DNA of 54,675 nucleotides from an uncultured Gemmiger sp. Lineage in GTDB: Bacteria; Bacillota; Clostridia; Oscillospirales; Ruminococcaceae. The position numbers and the translations under genes are program-made. Position 1 is the first letter of the stretch, and each line of letters starts with the position of its first letter. The stretch is from the NCBI GenBank assembly GCA_944382835.1, contig CALWNP010000015.1, forward strand, positions 1 to 54,675. The letters run 5' to 3'. The notes beneath the pieces were generated by a model. It ran no database searches. It worked only from the letters and a program-made list of their open reading frames with translations, and had not been told where the DNA came from. Shown here one piece after another: positions 16,164-23,948 of this stretch.

Positions 16164-17164
16164 TATGTCAGATTGGGGCGATCCTGGTCGCCGTCGGCCT
16201 TGAACATCACAAAATGTTCCGGCTTGTTGGTGAAGTAGTAGTACTCGGTGTTTTCCCGCAGCGGCGGGGTCAGATAGTTGGGGATCACGTTGCCGTCGTC
16301 GGGCAGCCGCTCGCAGAAGCCGGCGGCCCGCCAGATCTCGGGTGGGATGCCTACATTGTAACAGTCGATGTACTCGGCACCGGTCTGCTGGAGCAGCCGG
16401 TCGAGGGAACTGCCCAGCAGGGGCAGGGCCTCGTCGGGGCCGATGAAGTCCACCAGCCGCAGCACCGGCACACAGCCGGTCTCAGCGGCCGAGACGGTGC
16501 GGGTGACCAGGTAGCAGGCCAGCTTGCCCTCCAGCCGGGCCATCCAGAAATCATAATGGAAGTGGGGATAATGGAAGTACCGGCGGCGCAGATACCACAG
16601 GTCCTTGCGGGGGGTGTGGACCGAGGGGGGCATCCCCAACGGGATCAGGTCGGCGGCGCTCTCCACCCGGATCAGGGCCAGGCCGCCCTTCACCGGCAGG
16701 ATGATGGGGTGCACCGGCTTGGCCAGCTGGTAGCCGCCGGGACCGGCGGGGGCCAGCCGGTAATAGTGGTGCATCCGGTCGGCCTCCCAGCCCAGAAAGC
16801 GGTAGAAGGTGCAGGTGTTGGGCCGGATGTTGTTGCAGGCCAGCACCTCGGCATGGACCAGGTCGGGCAGGGCGTTCATCAGCTCCAGCCCCACCCCGTT
16901 GTGGCCCTTGGCGGCTACCCAGACCGAGACCCAGACATCCGGCCGGGCTTCGGTGTTGGCCAGGATGTAGCCGGCGGCGCTGAGGTAGTTGCCGTCCTGC
17001 TCCGCCACCGCGAACTGGGGCACCCCGCCCCGGCCGGCATAGTAGTGGCGGTAGAACTCCGGGCGGTTGATCAGCGGCAGCCGCATATCAAAATGGCTGT
17101 TGATGAAGTCGATGATCTGCCGGTCCTCCCCGAGACGGGCCAGCCGAAAGACAATCTCAGACAA
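16163..17164 (-). CDS. GNAT-like acyltransferase of the orphan ACP operon
   Basis: A 333-residue protein that looks like two fused GNAT-like halves. The N-terminal half has FRLARLGEDRQIIDFINSHF and then QFAVAEQDGNYLSAAGYILA and SVWVAAKGHNGVGLELMNAL, the core strands and the acyl-CoA or acyl-ACP binding turn. The C-terminal half has DFWMARLEGKLACYLVTRTV and the LRLVDFIGPDEAL strand. No signal peptide or membrane segment is seen. The start is a TTG at 17162-17164 overlapping the SDR stop by 8 bases, so translation is coupled. As last gene of an ACP/dehydratase/reductase operon it may pass an acyl group to an unknown acceptor; that is inference. Confidence 0.7.
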   Translation of the reverse strand: MSEIVFRLARLGEDRQIIDFINSHFDMRLPLINRPEFYRHYYAGRGGVPQFAVAEQDGNYLSAAGYILANTEARPDVWVSVWVAAKGHNGVGLELMNALPDLVHAEVLACNNIRPNTCTFYRFLGWEADRMHHYYRLAPAGPGGYQLAKPVHPIILPVKGGLALIRVESAADLIPLGMPPSVHTPRKDLWYLRRRYFHYPHFHYDFWMARLEGKLACYLVTRTVSAAETGCVPVLRLVDFIGPDEALPLLGSSLDRLLQQTGAEYIDCYNVGIPPEIWRAAGFCERLPDDGNVIPNYLTPPLRENTEYYYFTNKPEHFVMFKADGDQDRPNLT

Positions 17165-17900
17165 TGGCCGAGCCCCCCGTCACAGGCAGAGTAACCCCGG
17201 TGATGAACCGGGCCTCCTCGCTGAGCAGGAAGGCCATGGCGGGCACAACGTCTTCGGGGGTGGCGTTGCGGCCCATGGGGTTGTCGGCGGCGGCCGCCTG
17301 CACAATCAGGTCGGGGGTGTCTTTCAGAAAGTGGGTCTCCATCATGCTGGGGGCAACGCAGTTCACTGTCACCCCGAACCGGGCGTACTCCACCGCCAGG
17401 CTCTTGACCAGGCCGCCCAGGGCGCTCTTGGCCATCACATAGGCGGCGGTGTTCTTGGGCGGGCAGCCGATGGTGTAGCTGGTCTGGATGAAGAGCAGCC
17501 GCCCGAACCGGGCCTTGGTCATGGCGGGCAGAATCGCCTTGCAGAGCTTGACGGCGCTGTGGACCTGGATCTCCATGTCGGCGGCAAAGCGGACCTCGTC
17601 AAAGGCCTTGAACTTGGTGTTGATCACCGGCAAGGCCGGCAGATGGACAAAGTGAGTGGGGGCGGGGCAGGTCTGGGTCAGCAGCTGGCAGAAGGTGTCC
17701 ACCTTGTAGGGATCGGACAGATCCACGTCAAAGGGGCGCACCATGCCGGGAAATTCCTGGCACAGGGAAGCCAGCTTGTCCAGATCGCCGCAGCCCTGGG
17801 CCAGCACCAGGGTGCCTTCGGGGGCGCCGGTGAGAAGGCGGCGGATCAGCGTCCGGCCCACATCGCTGGTGGCGCCGGTGATCAGATAGATGTTTGACAT
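17157..17900 (-). CDS. SDR-family oxidoreductase (FabG-like)
   Basis: A 247-residue classical short-chain dehydrogenase/reductase, probably NADPH-dependent. It shows the dinucleotide-binding TGATSDVG (8-15), Ser141 in the FIQTSYTIG strand, and the catalytic Tyr154-xxx-Lys158 (YVMAK), followed by VNCVAPSMMETHF and FITGVTLPVTGG, the usual SDR ending. In FabG enzymes this fold reduces 3-oxoacyl-ACP, and an ACP gene in the same operon makes that chemistry likely here. One oddity is HLPAL where most SDRs have NNAG near residue 87. It lies 33 bases after the dehydratase gene and overlaps the GNAT gene. Confidence 0.85.
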   Translation of the reverse strand: MSNIYLITGATSDVGRTLIRRLLTGAPEGTLVLAQGCGDLDKLASLCQEFPGMVRPFDVDLSDPYKVDTFCQLLTQTCPAPTHFVHLPALPVINTKFKAFDEVRFAADMEIQVHSAVKLCKAILPAMTKARFGRLLFIQTSYTIGCPPKNTAAYVMAKSALGGLVKSLAVEYARFGVTVNCVAPSMMETHFLKDTPDLIVQAAAADNPMGRNATPEDVVPAMAFLLSEEARFITGVTLPVTGGSAIV

Positions 17901-17933
17901 GACAATCTCCTTTTTTACAAACCCCGGCGGGCG

Positions 17934-18350
17934 TCAGCGGGCCAGCCCGGCCTTGATGACGCCGCGGGTTACCTTTTTTCCGTCCTGGTTGGTGATGACC
18001 GCCTTGATCTCCACCTCGGAGAATGCCTCGCTGGCATGGGTCACGGTGCCGGAAACGGTCAGGGTGTCCCCGATGAAGATGGGGCGGGCAAACTTGCACT
18101 CCACACTGTGGAGCAGGCAGTGCTCCCCGGGCAGGTAGACCCCTGCCAGGGTGGAGAAGAAGCTGGCCCCCAGCATCCCGTAGACCACCCGGCCGGGATA
18201 GCCCCGGCCCTTGGCATAGTCCTCATCCATGTGGATGGGGGAGCAGTCCCCGGTCAGGGCGGCGAAGGCGTCCATCATCTGGGGGGTGATGGTGACGGTG
18301 AACTGTTCGGTCAGCCCAGGGGTCATCTGGGCGAAGGTGTAGTGGTTCAT
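17934..18350 (-). CDS. MaoC-like hot-dog dehydratase/hydratase
   Basis: A 138-residue single hot-dog domain of the (R)-specific enoyl hydratase/MaoC type, which adds or removes water at a 3-hydroxyacyl thioester. The active-site signature is present: LTGDCSPIHMDEDYAKG with Asp35 and His40, then VVYGML on the central helix and a C-terminal strand set (ARPIFIGDTLTVSGTV). The start is the ATG at 18350 after GAAAGGACACCGCC; 37 upstream in-frame codons overlap the ACP end and look non-coding. The family normally handles CoA or ACP substrates, and here the ACP is encoded next to it. Confidence 0.85.
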   Translation of the reverse strand: MNHYTFAQMTPGLTEQFTVTITPQMMDAFAALTGDCSPIHMDEDYAKGRGYPGRVVYGMLGASFFSTLAGVYLPGEHCLLHSVECKFARPIFIGDTLTVSGTVTHASEAFSEVEIKAVITNQDGKKVTRGVIKAGLAR

Positions 18351-18420
18351 GGCGGTGTCCTTTCGGTGAGGGAAAAGCAAAACGGGCGGGGGCATCCCCC
18401 CGCCCCAGATGCGGCGAAAC

Positions 18421-18660
18421 TCAGACCATGCGGCCCACCAGATCCAGCAGGTCGCCCACATTTTTCAGGTTGCGGACATCAGCCAGCTTGAACTTGATGG
18501 AAAACTTCTTCTCGATGGCGGTCAGCAGATTGATCTGCTCCAGGCTGTCCCAGTCCTCGATGTCATCGGCGCAGGTGTCGCGGGTGATCACCAGGGTGTC
18601 GTCGTCAAAATTGTCGCGGAAAATTTCCTGGACCGCTTCCAGAATGGCCTGTTCAGTCAT
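18421..18660 (-). CDS. Acyl carrier protein
   Basis: A 79-residue acidic four-helix carrier. Ser39 in the EDWDSLEQINLL motif is the expected phosphopantetheine attachment site, followed by the usual helix II and the FKLADVRNLKNVGDLLDLV ending. It is first in a four-gene operon with a dehydratase, a reductase and a GNAT protein. The sequence differs from a housekeeping fatty acid synthase AcpP (D-S-L-E-Q rather than D-S-L-D-x-V), and no fab genes are nearby, so I read it as a dedicated carrier. AAAGGAGTAGACAAT precedes the ATG. Confidence 0.9.
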   Translation of the reverse strand: MTEQAILEAVQEIFRDNFDDDTLVITRDTCADDIEDWDSLEQINLLTAIEKKFSIKFKLADVRNLKNVGDLLDLVGRMV

Positions 18661-18685
18661 ATTGTCTACTCCTTTATATAGAAGG

Positions 18686-18699
18686 TATGGTTTGCCATA
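18686..18699. promoter_or_regulatory. Palindrome at the ACP operon start, possible operator
   Basis: TATGG-TTTG-CCATA lies just downstream of the -10, where the transcript begins. A further CCATA half-site occurs at 18705-18709, inside the spacer. Either a repressor site or a small 5' hairpin. No known operator was recognised. Confidence 0.35.
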
Positions 18700-18728
18700 A
18701 GTGTACCATAGGAAACCCCCATTGTCAA
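18700..18728 (-). promoter_or_regulatory. Promoter of the ACP-MaoC-SDR-GNAT operon
   Basis: Minus strand TTGACA (plus 18723-18728), 17 bases, TACACT (plus 18700-18705), preceded by TGG (extended -10). A near-consensus promoter, implying substantial expression. Confidence 0.8.
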
Positions 18729-18758
18729 AGGAAACGGCGCCCTTTTGCGGGGCGCCGC
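18729..18758 (-). terminator. Terminator of the small BofC-C-like gene
   Basis: Minus strand CGGCGCCCC and GGGCGCCG form a stem around GCAAAA, followed by TTTCCTTT. It abuts the -35 of the ACP operon promoter, so the two units are insulated from each other. Confidence 0.7.
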
Positions 18759-18789
18759 GGAGAAAATGACTGCCGGGATCCGGGCCGGC

Positions 18790-19098
18790 TCACAGCCCGT
18801 AATCCTCCAGCTTGCGCTGCAGGTCGGTTTCGTCGGTGACCGGCACCCCCTGCTGCAGGGCCAGCAGATCCTGTTCCGGCAGCAGCCGGGTGTAGATCTC
18901 GTACTCGGCCAGCGGGCCCTCGCCCTCCCCGGTGTAGAGGGCCAGATGGCCGGCGTTGTCCTTGAGCAGATAGGCGGGCTCGGTGGGCTCGGTCACCGGC
19001 CGCTGGGCCAGCCAGACACACACCGCCACCACACACAGCAGCGCCACCGCCGCCAGCAGCGACAGGTAGACCCGGTATCCGGTGGGAAGGTTTCGCAT
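18790..19098 (-). CDS. Small membrane-anchored protein with BofC C-terminal-like domain
   Basis: A 102-residue protein. Residues 8-32 form one hydrophobic segment (VYLSLLAAVALLCVVAVCVWLA), so the rest probably lies outside the membrane. The C-terminal 60 residues follow the pattern of the BofC C-terminal domain: YLLKDNAGHLALYTGEG, YEIYTRLLPEQDLLALQQGVPV and the ending DLQRKLEDYG (in segments). BofC in Bacillus controls an intercompartmental protease during sporulation; short stand-alone versions are common in Clostridia and their role is not settled. The ATG is at 19098; GAAGGGGGTGATGGAAG precedes it. The assignment rests on pattern memory and is moderate. Confidence 0.6.
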   Translation of the reverse strand: MRNLPTGYRVYLSLLAAVALLCVVAVCVWLAQRPVTEPTEPAYLLKDNAGHLALYTGEGEGPLAEYEIYTRLLPEQDLLALQQGVPVTDETDLQRKLEDYGL

Positions 19099-19238
19099 CT
19101 TCCATCACCCCCTTCCTCGGATGGGAAAAAACAGACAAAAAATCACCATCTGATCCCCAGTATTCCCGCCAAAGCGGCGAAGCAATCAAAATCCTGTGAA
19201 TTTTATCCCCCGACACCTGTACTTTTGGGAATACTTTG

Positions 19239-19247
19239 TGTTATAAT
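19239..19247 (+). promoter_or_regulatory. Extended -10 promoter of the class A PBP gene
   Basis: TGT-TATAAT at 19239-19247. No convincing -35 exists at the right distance, so this would rely on the extended -10. The start of transcription is expected near 19254. Confidence 0.55.
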
Positions 19248-19300
19248 TCAGTTTATGGTAAAGTCCATCCCTGTGTGCAGCCGTCTGCGGCCCCGCAGGG

Positions 19301-21976
19301 ATGATCCAAATAGGAGGCGCTCCGGCGGCCTCCGGACAAGGAATTTCCGCAAAGGAGGCGGTCCCCATAGACCCCAAACAGGAACGGCATATCTCGATGC
19401 AGGGTGCCAAAGGCCCGCAGAATGCAGCCAATTCGTCCGCATCCGGCGGCAAGAAACCAAAACCAAAAAAGCGGCGCCGCAGCATCCCCGGCATGATCCT
19501 GAGCTTCATCGGCTGCCTGCTCTGTGTCTGTGTCATGGTGGGATGTGTGGGCGCAGTGGCCCTCTCGATGTATGTGGTGCAGGTCACCGCTTCGGACGAC
19601 CTGGACCTGGACAACCTGGAGTTCAAGCAGACCACCATCGTCTATGATCAGCAAGGCAACGAGGTGACCACCTTCTCCAGCGGCGACAGCAACCGGATCT
19701 GGCGCAACCTCAGCGACATGCCGGAAAACCTGCAGCATGCCTTCATCGCCGTGGAGGACAAGAACTTCTACCAGGAATCCCTGGGCATCAACGTCAAGCG
19801 TACCATCGGTGCGGTGCTCAACGAGGTGGCCGGCGGCCGAATCTACGGCGGCACCCAGGGTGCTTCCACCTTTGAACAGCAGCTGGTCAAAAACCTCACC
19901 GGCGACAACGCCCAGGACTATATGCGCAAGGTCCGCGAGATCTTCCGCGCCATCGGTCTGGCCAACCGGTACAGCAAGGAGACGGTGCTGGAGGCCTACC
20001 TGAACACGGTGCCCCTGACCGGCATCATCCAGGGCGTGGAGGCCGGCGCCAACGAATACTTTGGCAAGAGCGTGGAGGAGCTGACCCTGGCCGAGTGCGC
20101 CACCCTGGCCTCCATCTCCAAGAACCCCACCAACTACAACCCCTTCACCAACCCCGAGATGCTCATGGCCCGGCGCAACCACGTCCTGGCGCTGATGGCC
20201 CAGCAGGGCTATATCACCGAGGAGGAGTGCGCCGCCGCCCAGAATGAGACCGTCGTTCTGGCCGAGAGCAAGAGTGCCACCGAAAACTCCACCCGGACCT
20301 CCAACAACTCCTACTTCGATGACGCCCTCTTCGAGGCCCTCACCGAGGACATCATGGAGACCCGCAACCTGACCCGGGCCGAGGCCCAGGAGGAAATCTT
20401 CACCGGCGGCCTGAAGGTCTACGCCACGGTGGACACCGAAATTCAGGAAAAGCTGGAGCAGCTGATGCTCAACGAGCCCGACGAGGACGGCAACGAGCTC
20501 TTCCCGGCCCTGTGGCACGAGGAGGAGGTCACCACCAGCATCCCGGTGGGCGCCCAGATCACCTACGACGAGAACACCGGCCTGCCGCTGAACCCCGACG
20601 GCTCGGCCATCTTCGGCACCGACGATCTGCCGGTCTACGAGGATGAGGCCGCCGGCACCCTCAAGACCGGCACCAGCGAGGACGGCCAGTATGTGGTCTT
20701 CTACGAGAATGTCCGCACCCAGGCAGCCATGGTGGTCATGGACTACGAGGGCAATATCCTGGCCGTGGGCGGCGGCATCGGGGAGAAGAAGGTGGACCGC
20801 GGCACCAACCGCGCCACCATCCCCCATCAGACCGGTTCTACCATGAAGCCCATCGCGGCCTACAGCCTGGCGCTGGACCGCCGGCTGATCACCTATTCCA
20901 CCCCGCTGTCGGATACCCCGTACTATGATGCGGCCTCCAAACAGGTGCTCAAGTCGGAGTATTCCTACCTGAATCCCTATGACCCGGCCACCCTGGCCCG
21001 CAGCGACGTCTGGCGCTCCTGGCCCGAAAACTACAACGGCATGGGCGGCAACGGCGAGGTCATGCTTGTCTACGACGCCCTGCGCCAGTCCTTCAACACC
21101 ATCGCGGTGTGGGTGGGCAGCATGGTGGGCGCCGACAACATGTTCGACTTCGCCCACGATACCCTCAACTGTACCCATCTGGACCCCGAAACCGACGTGG
21201 ATCTGGGCCCCATGGTGCTGGGCTCCCAGAGCTACGGCCTGACCACGGTGGAGCTGGCCGGCGCCTACACCATGTTCTGGGACGGCACCTTCACCACGCC
21301 GCACTACTACACCCGTGTGGAGGATTCTGACGGCAACACCTATCTGGACAACAGCACCCGGATCACCACCACCGAGGCCATCAAACCCACCACGGCCACC
21401 ATCATGGTCCGTCTGCTCCAGAATGTTCTGTACACCAGCAAGGGCACTGCCTACGGCATGGCTCCCGAGATGGACAACGGCATGATGGCAGCGGCCAAGA
21501 CCGGTACCACCTCCGACTTCCGCGATTACACCTTCGTGGGTCTGACCCCCTACTATGTGACCGCGGTCTGGTGGGGCTTTGATACTCCGGCCAGCATGTA
21601 CGACTATCCCCAGGGCAAGAACGGCAAACCCACCCAGTATGCCTGGAAGTACCTGATGGAGGATGTCCAGGCCGACCTGCCGCTGAAGGAGTTCCCGGTG
21701 GCCGAAGGGGTTGTGGAGAAACAGTTTGATCCCAACACCGGCGCCATCGTCAGCTCGGGCGGCATGACCGGCTACTACACCGAGGACAACCTGCCCAGCG
21801 ACGACTACGCCACCACCGAAAGCGACGAGTTCACCCAGCAGGCCCAGGCCGCAGCGGAAGCCGCCCAGTCCGAGGCGGGCACCTCCACCGCGACGGCGCC
21901 TGCCACCGACAGCACCACCACGACGGCGCCGTCCACCACGACCTCCACCGATCAGGGCAGCATTGTTGTTGGCTGA
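19301..21976 (+). CDS. Class A penicillin-binding protein (glycosyltransferase/transpeptidase)
   Basis: Bifunctional cell wall synthase that polymerises lipid II and cross-links peptides on the outer face of the membrane. From the ATG at 19301 it is 891 residues: a basic cytosolic tail, one membrane helix (about 63-95), a GT51 domain with catalytic EDKNFYQE (Glu152) and QGASTFEQQLVKN, then the transpeptidase with Ser513-xx-Lys516 (GSTMKP), SFN (597-599) and KTG (733-735). An Ala/Ser/Thr-rich tail follows. The start is unclear. ATG 19301 has a poor ribosome binding site, the next ATG is at 19397, and the best site, AAAGGAGG (19351-19358), faces an in-frame ATA. A promoter at 19239-19247 and a terminator at 21995 make it a single-gene unit. 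Confidence 0.93.
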   Translation: MIQIGGAPAASGQGISAKEAVPIDPKQERHISMQGAKGPQNAANSSASGGKKPKPKKRRRSIPGMILSFIGCLLCVCVMVGCVGAVALSMYVVQVTASDDLDLDNLEFKQTTIVYDQQGNEVTTFSSGDSNRIWRNLSDMPENLQHAFIAVEDKNFYQESLGINVKRTIGAVLNEVAGGRIYGGTQGASTFEQQLVKNLTGDNAQDYMRKVREIFRAIGLANRYSKETVLEAYLNTVPLTGIIQGVEAGANEYFGKSVEELTLAECATLASISKNPTNYNPFTNPEMLMARRNHVLALMAQQGYITEEECAAAQNETVVLAESKSATENSTRTSNNSYFDDALFEALTEDIMETRNLTRAEAQEEIFTGGLKVYATVDTEIQEKLEQLMLNEPDEDGNELFPALWHEEEVTTSIPVGAQITYDENTGLPLNPDGSAIFGTDDLPVYEDEAAGTLKTGTSEDGQYVVFYENVRTQAAMVVMDYEGNILAVGGGIGEKKVDRGTNRATIPHQTGSTMKPIAAYSLALDRRLITYSTPLSDTPYYDAASKQVLKSEYSYLNPYDPATLARSDVWRSWPENYNGMGGNGEVMLVYDALRQSFNTIAVWVGSMVGADNMFDFAHDTLNCTHLDPETDVDLGPMVLGSQSYGLTTVELAGAYTMFWDGTFTTPHYYTRVEDSDGNTYLDNSTRITTTEAIKPTTATIMVRLLQNVLYTSKGTAYGMAPEMDNGMMAAAKTGTTSDFRDYTFVGLTPYYVTAVWWGFDTPASMYDYPQGKNGKPTQYAWKYLMEDVQADLPLKEFPVAEGVVEKQFDPNTGAIVSSGGMTGYYTEDNLPSDDYATTESDEFTQQAQAAAEAAQSEAGTSTATAPATDSTTTTAPSTTTSTDQGSIVVG

Positions 21977-21994
21977 GCAACAGATTCCCATGGG

Positions 21995-22031
21995 GCACCG
22001 CACACCAGTACTGGCTGTGCGGTGCTTTTTT
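21995..22031 (+). terminator. PBP gene terminator
   Basis: GCACCGCACA (21995-22004) pairs with TGTGCGGTGC (22016-22025) and is followed by six Ts. Confidence 0.9.
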
Positions 22032-22170
22032 GGTTGCGGACTGCGTATATTGTTCCCGCTGTACAGACAGAACGAGACGCATCATCAGGTAACTTTGCCC
22101 TGGTTTGTCCGGTGCCGGTAAAAACTATTGGACAGGTTGCCCAAATTCCTGCTTTACCTGGCAAAAGTGC

Positions 22171-22199
22171 TTGCGCACGACGGGCGGTTGTGCTATGAT
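22171..22199 (+). promoter_or_regulatory. Promoter of the ACT-hom-thrB-lysC operon
   Basis: TTGCGC at 22171-22176, 17 bases, TATGAT at 22194-22199 preceded by TGC (extended -10). The stretch 22032-22170 before it holds nothing else I recognise. Confidence 0.75.
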
Positions 22200-22242
22200 G
22201 ATCCTTGCTTGAAATACATTTGTATGTAAAGGGGACACAGCT

Positions 22243-22671
22243 ATGGCAGAGCGCCGCTTACTTCTGGTAGACGCATCGGTTTTGCCGGAGGTCTTTCTCA
22301 AAGTACTGGACGCCAAGGAATTGATCGCCTCGGGGCAGGCCACCAGCATTTCTGCCGCCACCCGGCAGGTGGGTATCTCTCGCAGCGCCTTTTACAAATA
22401 TAAGGACAGTGTTTTTGATGCCGAAACCGGGCGGGAAGCGCTCACCGTCATCGCCACGCTGCTGGACAAAACCGGCGCCCTGCAAGGGCTTTTGTCCGGC
22501 ATCTCGGCGGCGGGGGCGTCCATCGTCACGATGAACCAGTCCCGGCCGGAGAACGGCGCCGCCCAGGTGGAGGTGACCATCCGCACCGGTACCATGCAGA
22601 TGAGCGTGGAGGAGATGCTGGCGCGGCTGGCCAAACAGCCCAACGTGGTGGAAGTCCACCGGGGCGCCTGA
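22243..22671 (+). CDS. ACT domain protein (UPF0735/PheB-like)
   Basis: A 142-residue protein with an N-terminal helix-turn-helix-like part (VFLKVLDAKELIASGQA, then QVGISRSAFYKYKDSVF) and a C-terminal ACT domain (about 70-142: LTVIATLLDKTGALQGLLSGI, ASIVTMNQS, VEVTIRT, NVVEVHRG). ACT domains bind amino acids, so the likely role is amino-acid-responsive control. It is the first gene before hom, thrB and lysC, a common Clostridia arrangement, and may sense threonine or a related product; which ligand is not shown by the sequence. The ATG at 22243 follows AAAGGGGACACAGCT. Confidence 0.85.
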   Translation: MAERRLLLVDASVLPEVFLKVLDAKELIASGQATSISAATRQVGISRSAFYKYKDSVFDAETGREALTVIATLLDKTGALQGLLSGISAAGASIVTMNQSRPENGAAQVEVTIRTGTMQMSVEEMLARLAKQPNVVEVHRGA

Positions 22672-22702
22672 GCATATTGTGCAATTGAGGGGGAACTGAC
22701 AT

Positions 22703-23932
22703 ATGGCAAAAATCGCAATTCTGGGCTTCGGCACCGTGGGCAGCGGTGTGCTGGAAGTCTGCCGCCGCAACGCAGCGGCCATCGCCCGCCGGGCCGGAGA
22801 ACCGGTGGAGGTCAAGGCCATTCTGGATGTGCGGGACTTCTCGGATTCGCCCGACGCGGCCCTGTTCACCAAGGACATCCAGGACATCCTCTCCGACCCC
22901 GAGATCAAGGTGGTGGTGGAGACCATCGGCGGCACCAAGTACGCTTACCCTTACGTCCGCCAGTGCCTGGAAAGCGGCCGCAGCGTCTGCACCTCCAACA
23001 AGGAGATGGTGGCCACCTATGGCGCCGAGCTGCTGGCCCTGGCCAAGGCCCACAACGCCGCCTTCCTCTTTGAGGCCAGCGTGGGCGGCGGTACCCCCAT
23101 CATCACCCCCATGCACCAGTGCCTGGCGGCCAACCACATCAGCGAAATCCAGGGCATTGTCAACGGCACCACCAACTTCATGCTCACCAAGATGAAGCGG
23201 GAGAACATGGACTTTGACCAGGCCCTCAAGATCGCCCAGCAGCTGGGCTACGCCGAGACCAAGGACCCCGGCGACGACGTGGATGGCCGGGACGCCTGCC
23301 GCAAGATCGCCATTCTGGGGTCGCTGGCCTGCGGGCATCATCTCTATCCCGACAACATCCCCACCCGGGGCATCCGGGACATCACGGTGGCCGATGTCAA
23401 GGCGGCTGATCAGCTGGACTGCGCCATCAAGCTCATTGCCTGGTACCGGGAAGGGGAGAAGGGCACCGTGGCTGCCGGCGTGGAGCCCATGCTGGTGCCC
23501 AGCGCCAACCAGCTGGCCGGGGTGGACGATGTCTTCAACGCCGTCCTGATGAAGGGCGACATGCTGGGGGACGTGATCTTCTACGGCAAGGGGGCGGGCA
23601 AGCTGCCCACCGCCAGCGCGGTGGTGGCCGATGTGATCGACGCCCTCAAGGAGGGCAGCAAGATCCACGACAGCCTTTTCTGGCAGCCCGCCGAAAAGTT
23701 GGACGGGATGCTCACCGACGACACGAGCTATCCCTACTACATCCGGGCCACCGGCCTCAGCGGCGCGGTGCTGACCTCCATCGCGGGGCCGGGCTCCCTG
23801 GTCTTTGAGAATGAGCGGGAGGCCGCCTGCCTGGTCAATTCCGCCACCGCCGCCGAGATGCAGGCCCTGGCCGGCAAGATCGCCCTGCTGGGCGGTCAGG
23901 CGGCCCTGGTGCTGAAGAAACTGCCGGAATAA
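22703..23932 (+). CDS. hom: Homoserine dehydrogenase
   Basis: Reduces aspartate semialdehyde to homoserine in the threonine/methionine pathway. The 409 residues show the Rossmann start IAILGFGTVGSGVLEV, TSNKEMVATYG, FEASVGGGTPII, GIVNGTTNFMLTKM and the catalytic stretch GYAETKDPGDDVDGRDACRKIAILG with the conserved Lys (in segments). A C-terminal ACT-like region (about 330-409) suggests feedback inhibition. It follows the ACT regulator by 31 bases. Confidence 0.96.
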   Translation: MAKIAILGFGTVGSGVLEVCRRNAAAIARRAGEPVEVKAILDVRDFSDSPDAALFTKDIQDILSDPEIKVVVETIGGTKYAYPYVRQCLESGRSVCTSNKEMVATYGAELLALAKAHNAAFLFEASVGGGTPIITPMHQCLAANHISEIQGIVNGTTNFMLTKMKRENMDFDQALKIAQQLGYAETKDPGDDVDGRDACRKIAILGSLACGHHLYPDNIPTRGIRDITVADVKAADQLDCAIKLIAWYREGEKGTVAAGVEPMLVPSANQLAGVDDVFNAVLMKGDMLGDVIFYGKGAGKLPTASAVVADVIDALKEGSKIHDSLFWQPAEKLDGMLTDDTSYPYYIRATGLSGAVLTSIAGPGSLVFENEREAACLVNSATAAEMQALAGKIALLGGQAALVLKKLPE

Positions 23933-23948
23933 GCAGGGGAGGAAGATC

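Noticed and set aside
19253-22003. Minus-strand open frame of 916 codons opposite the class A PBP
   Set aside because: Shadow of the PBP reading frame; composition is Gly/Val/His-rich noise and the PBP motifs on the plus strand are intact.
22032-22170. Leader or riboswitch before the hom operon
   Set aside because: It lies upstream of the promoter at 22171-22199, so it would not be part of the operon transcript; the only pairing seen (ACTTTGCC/GGCAAAAGT) is imperfect and far apart.
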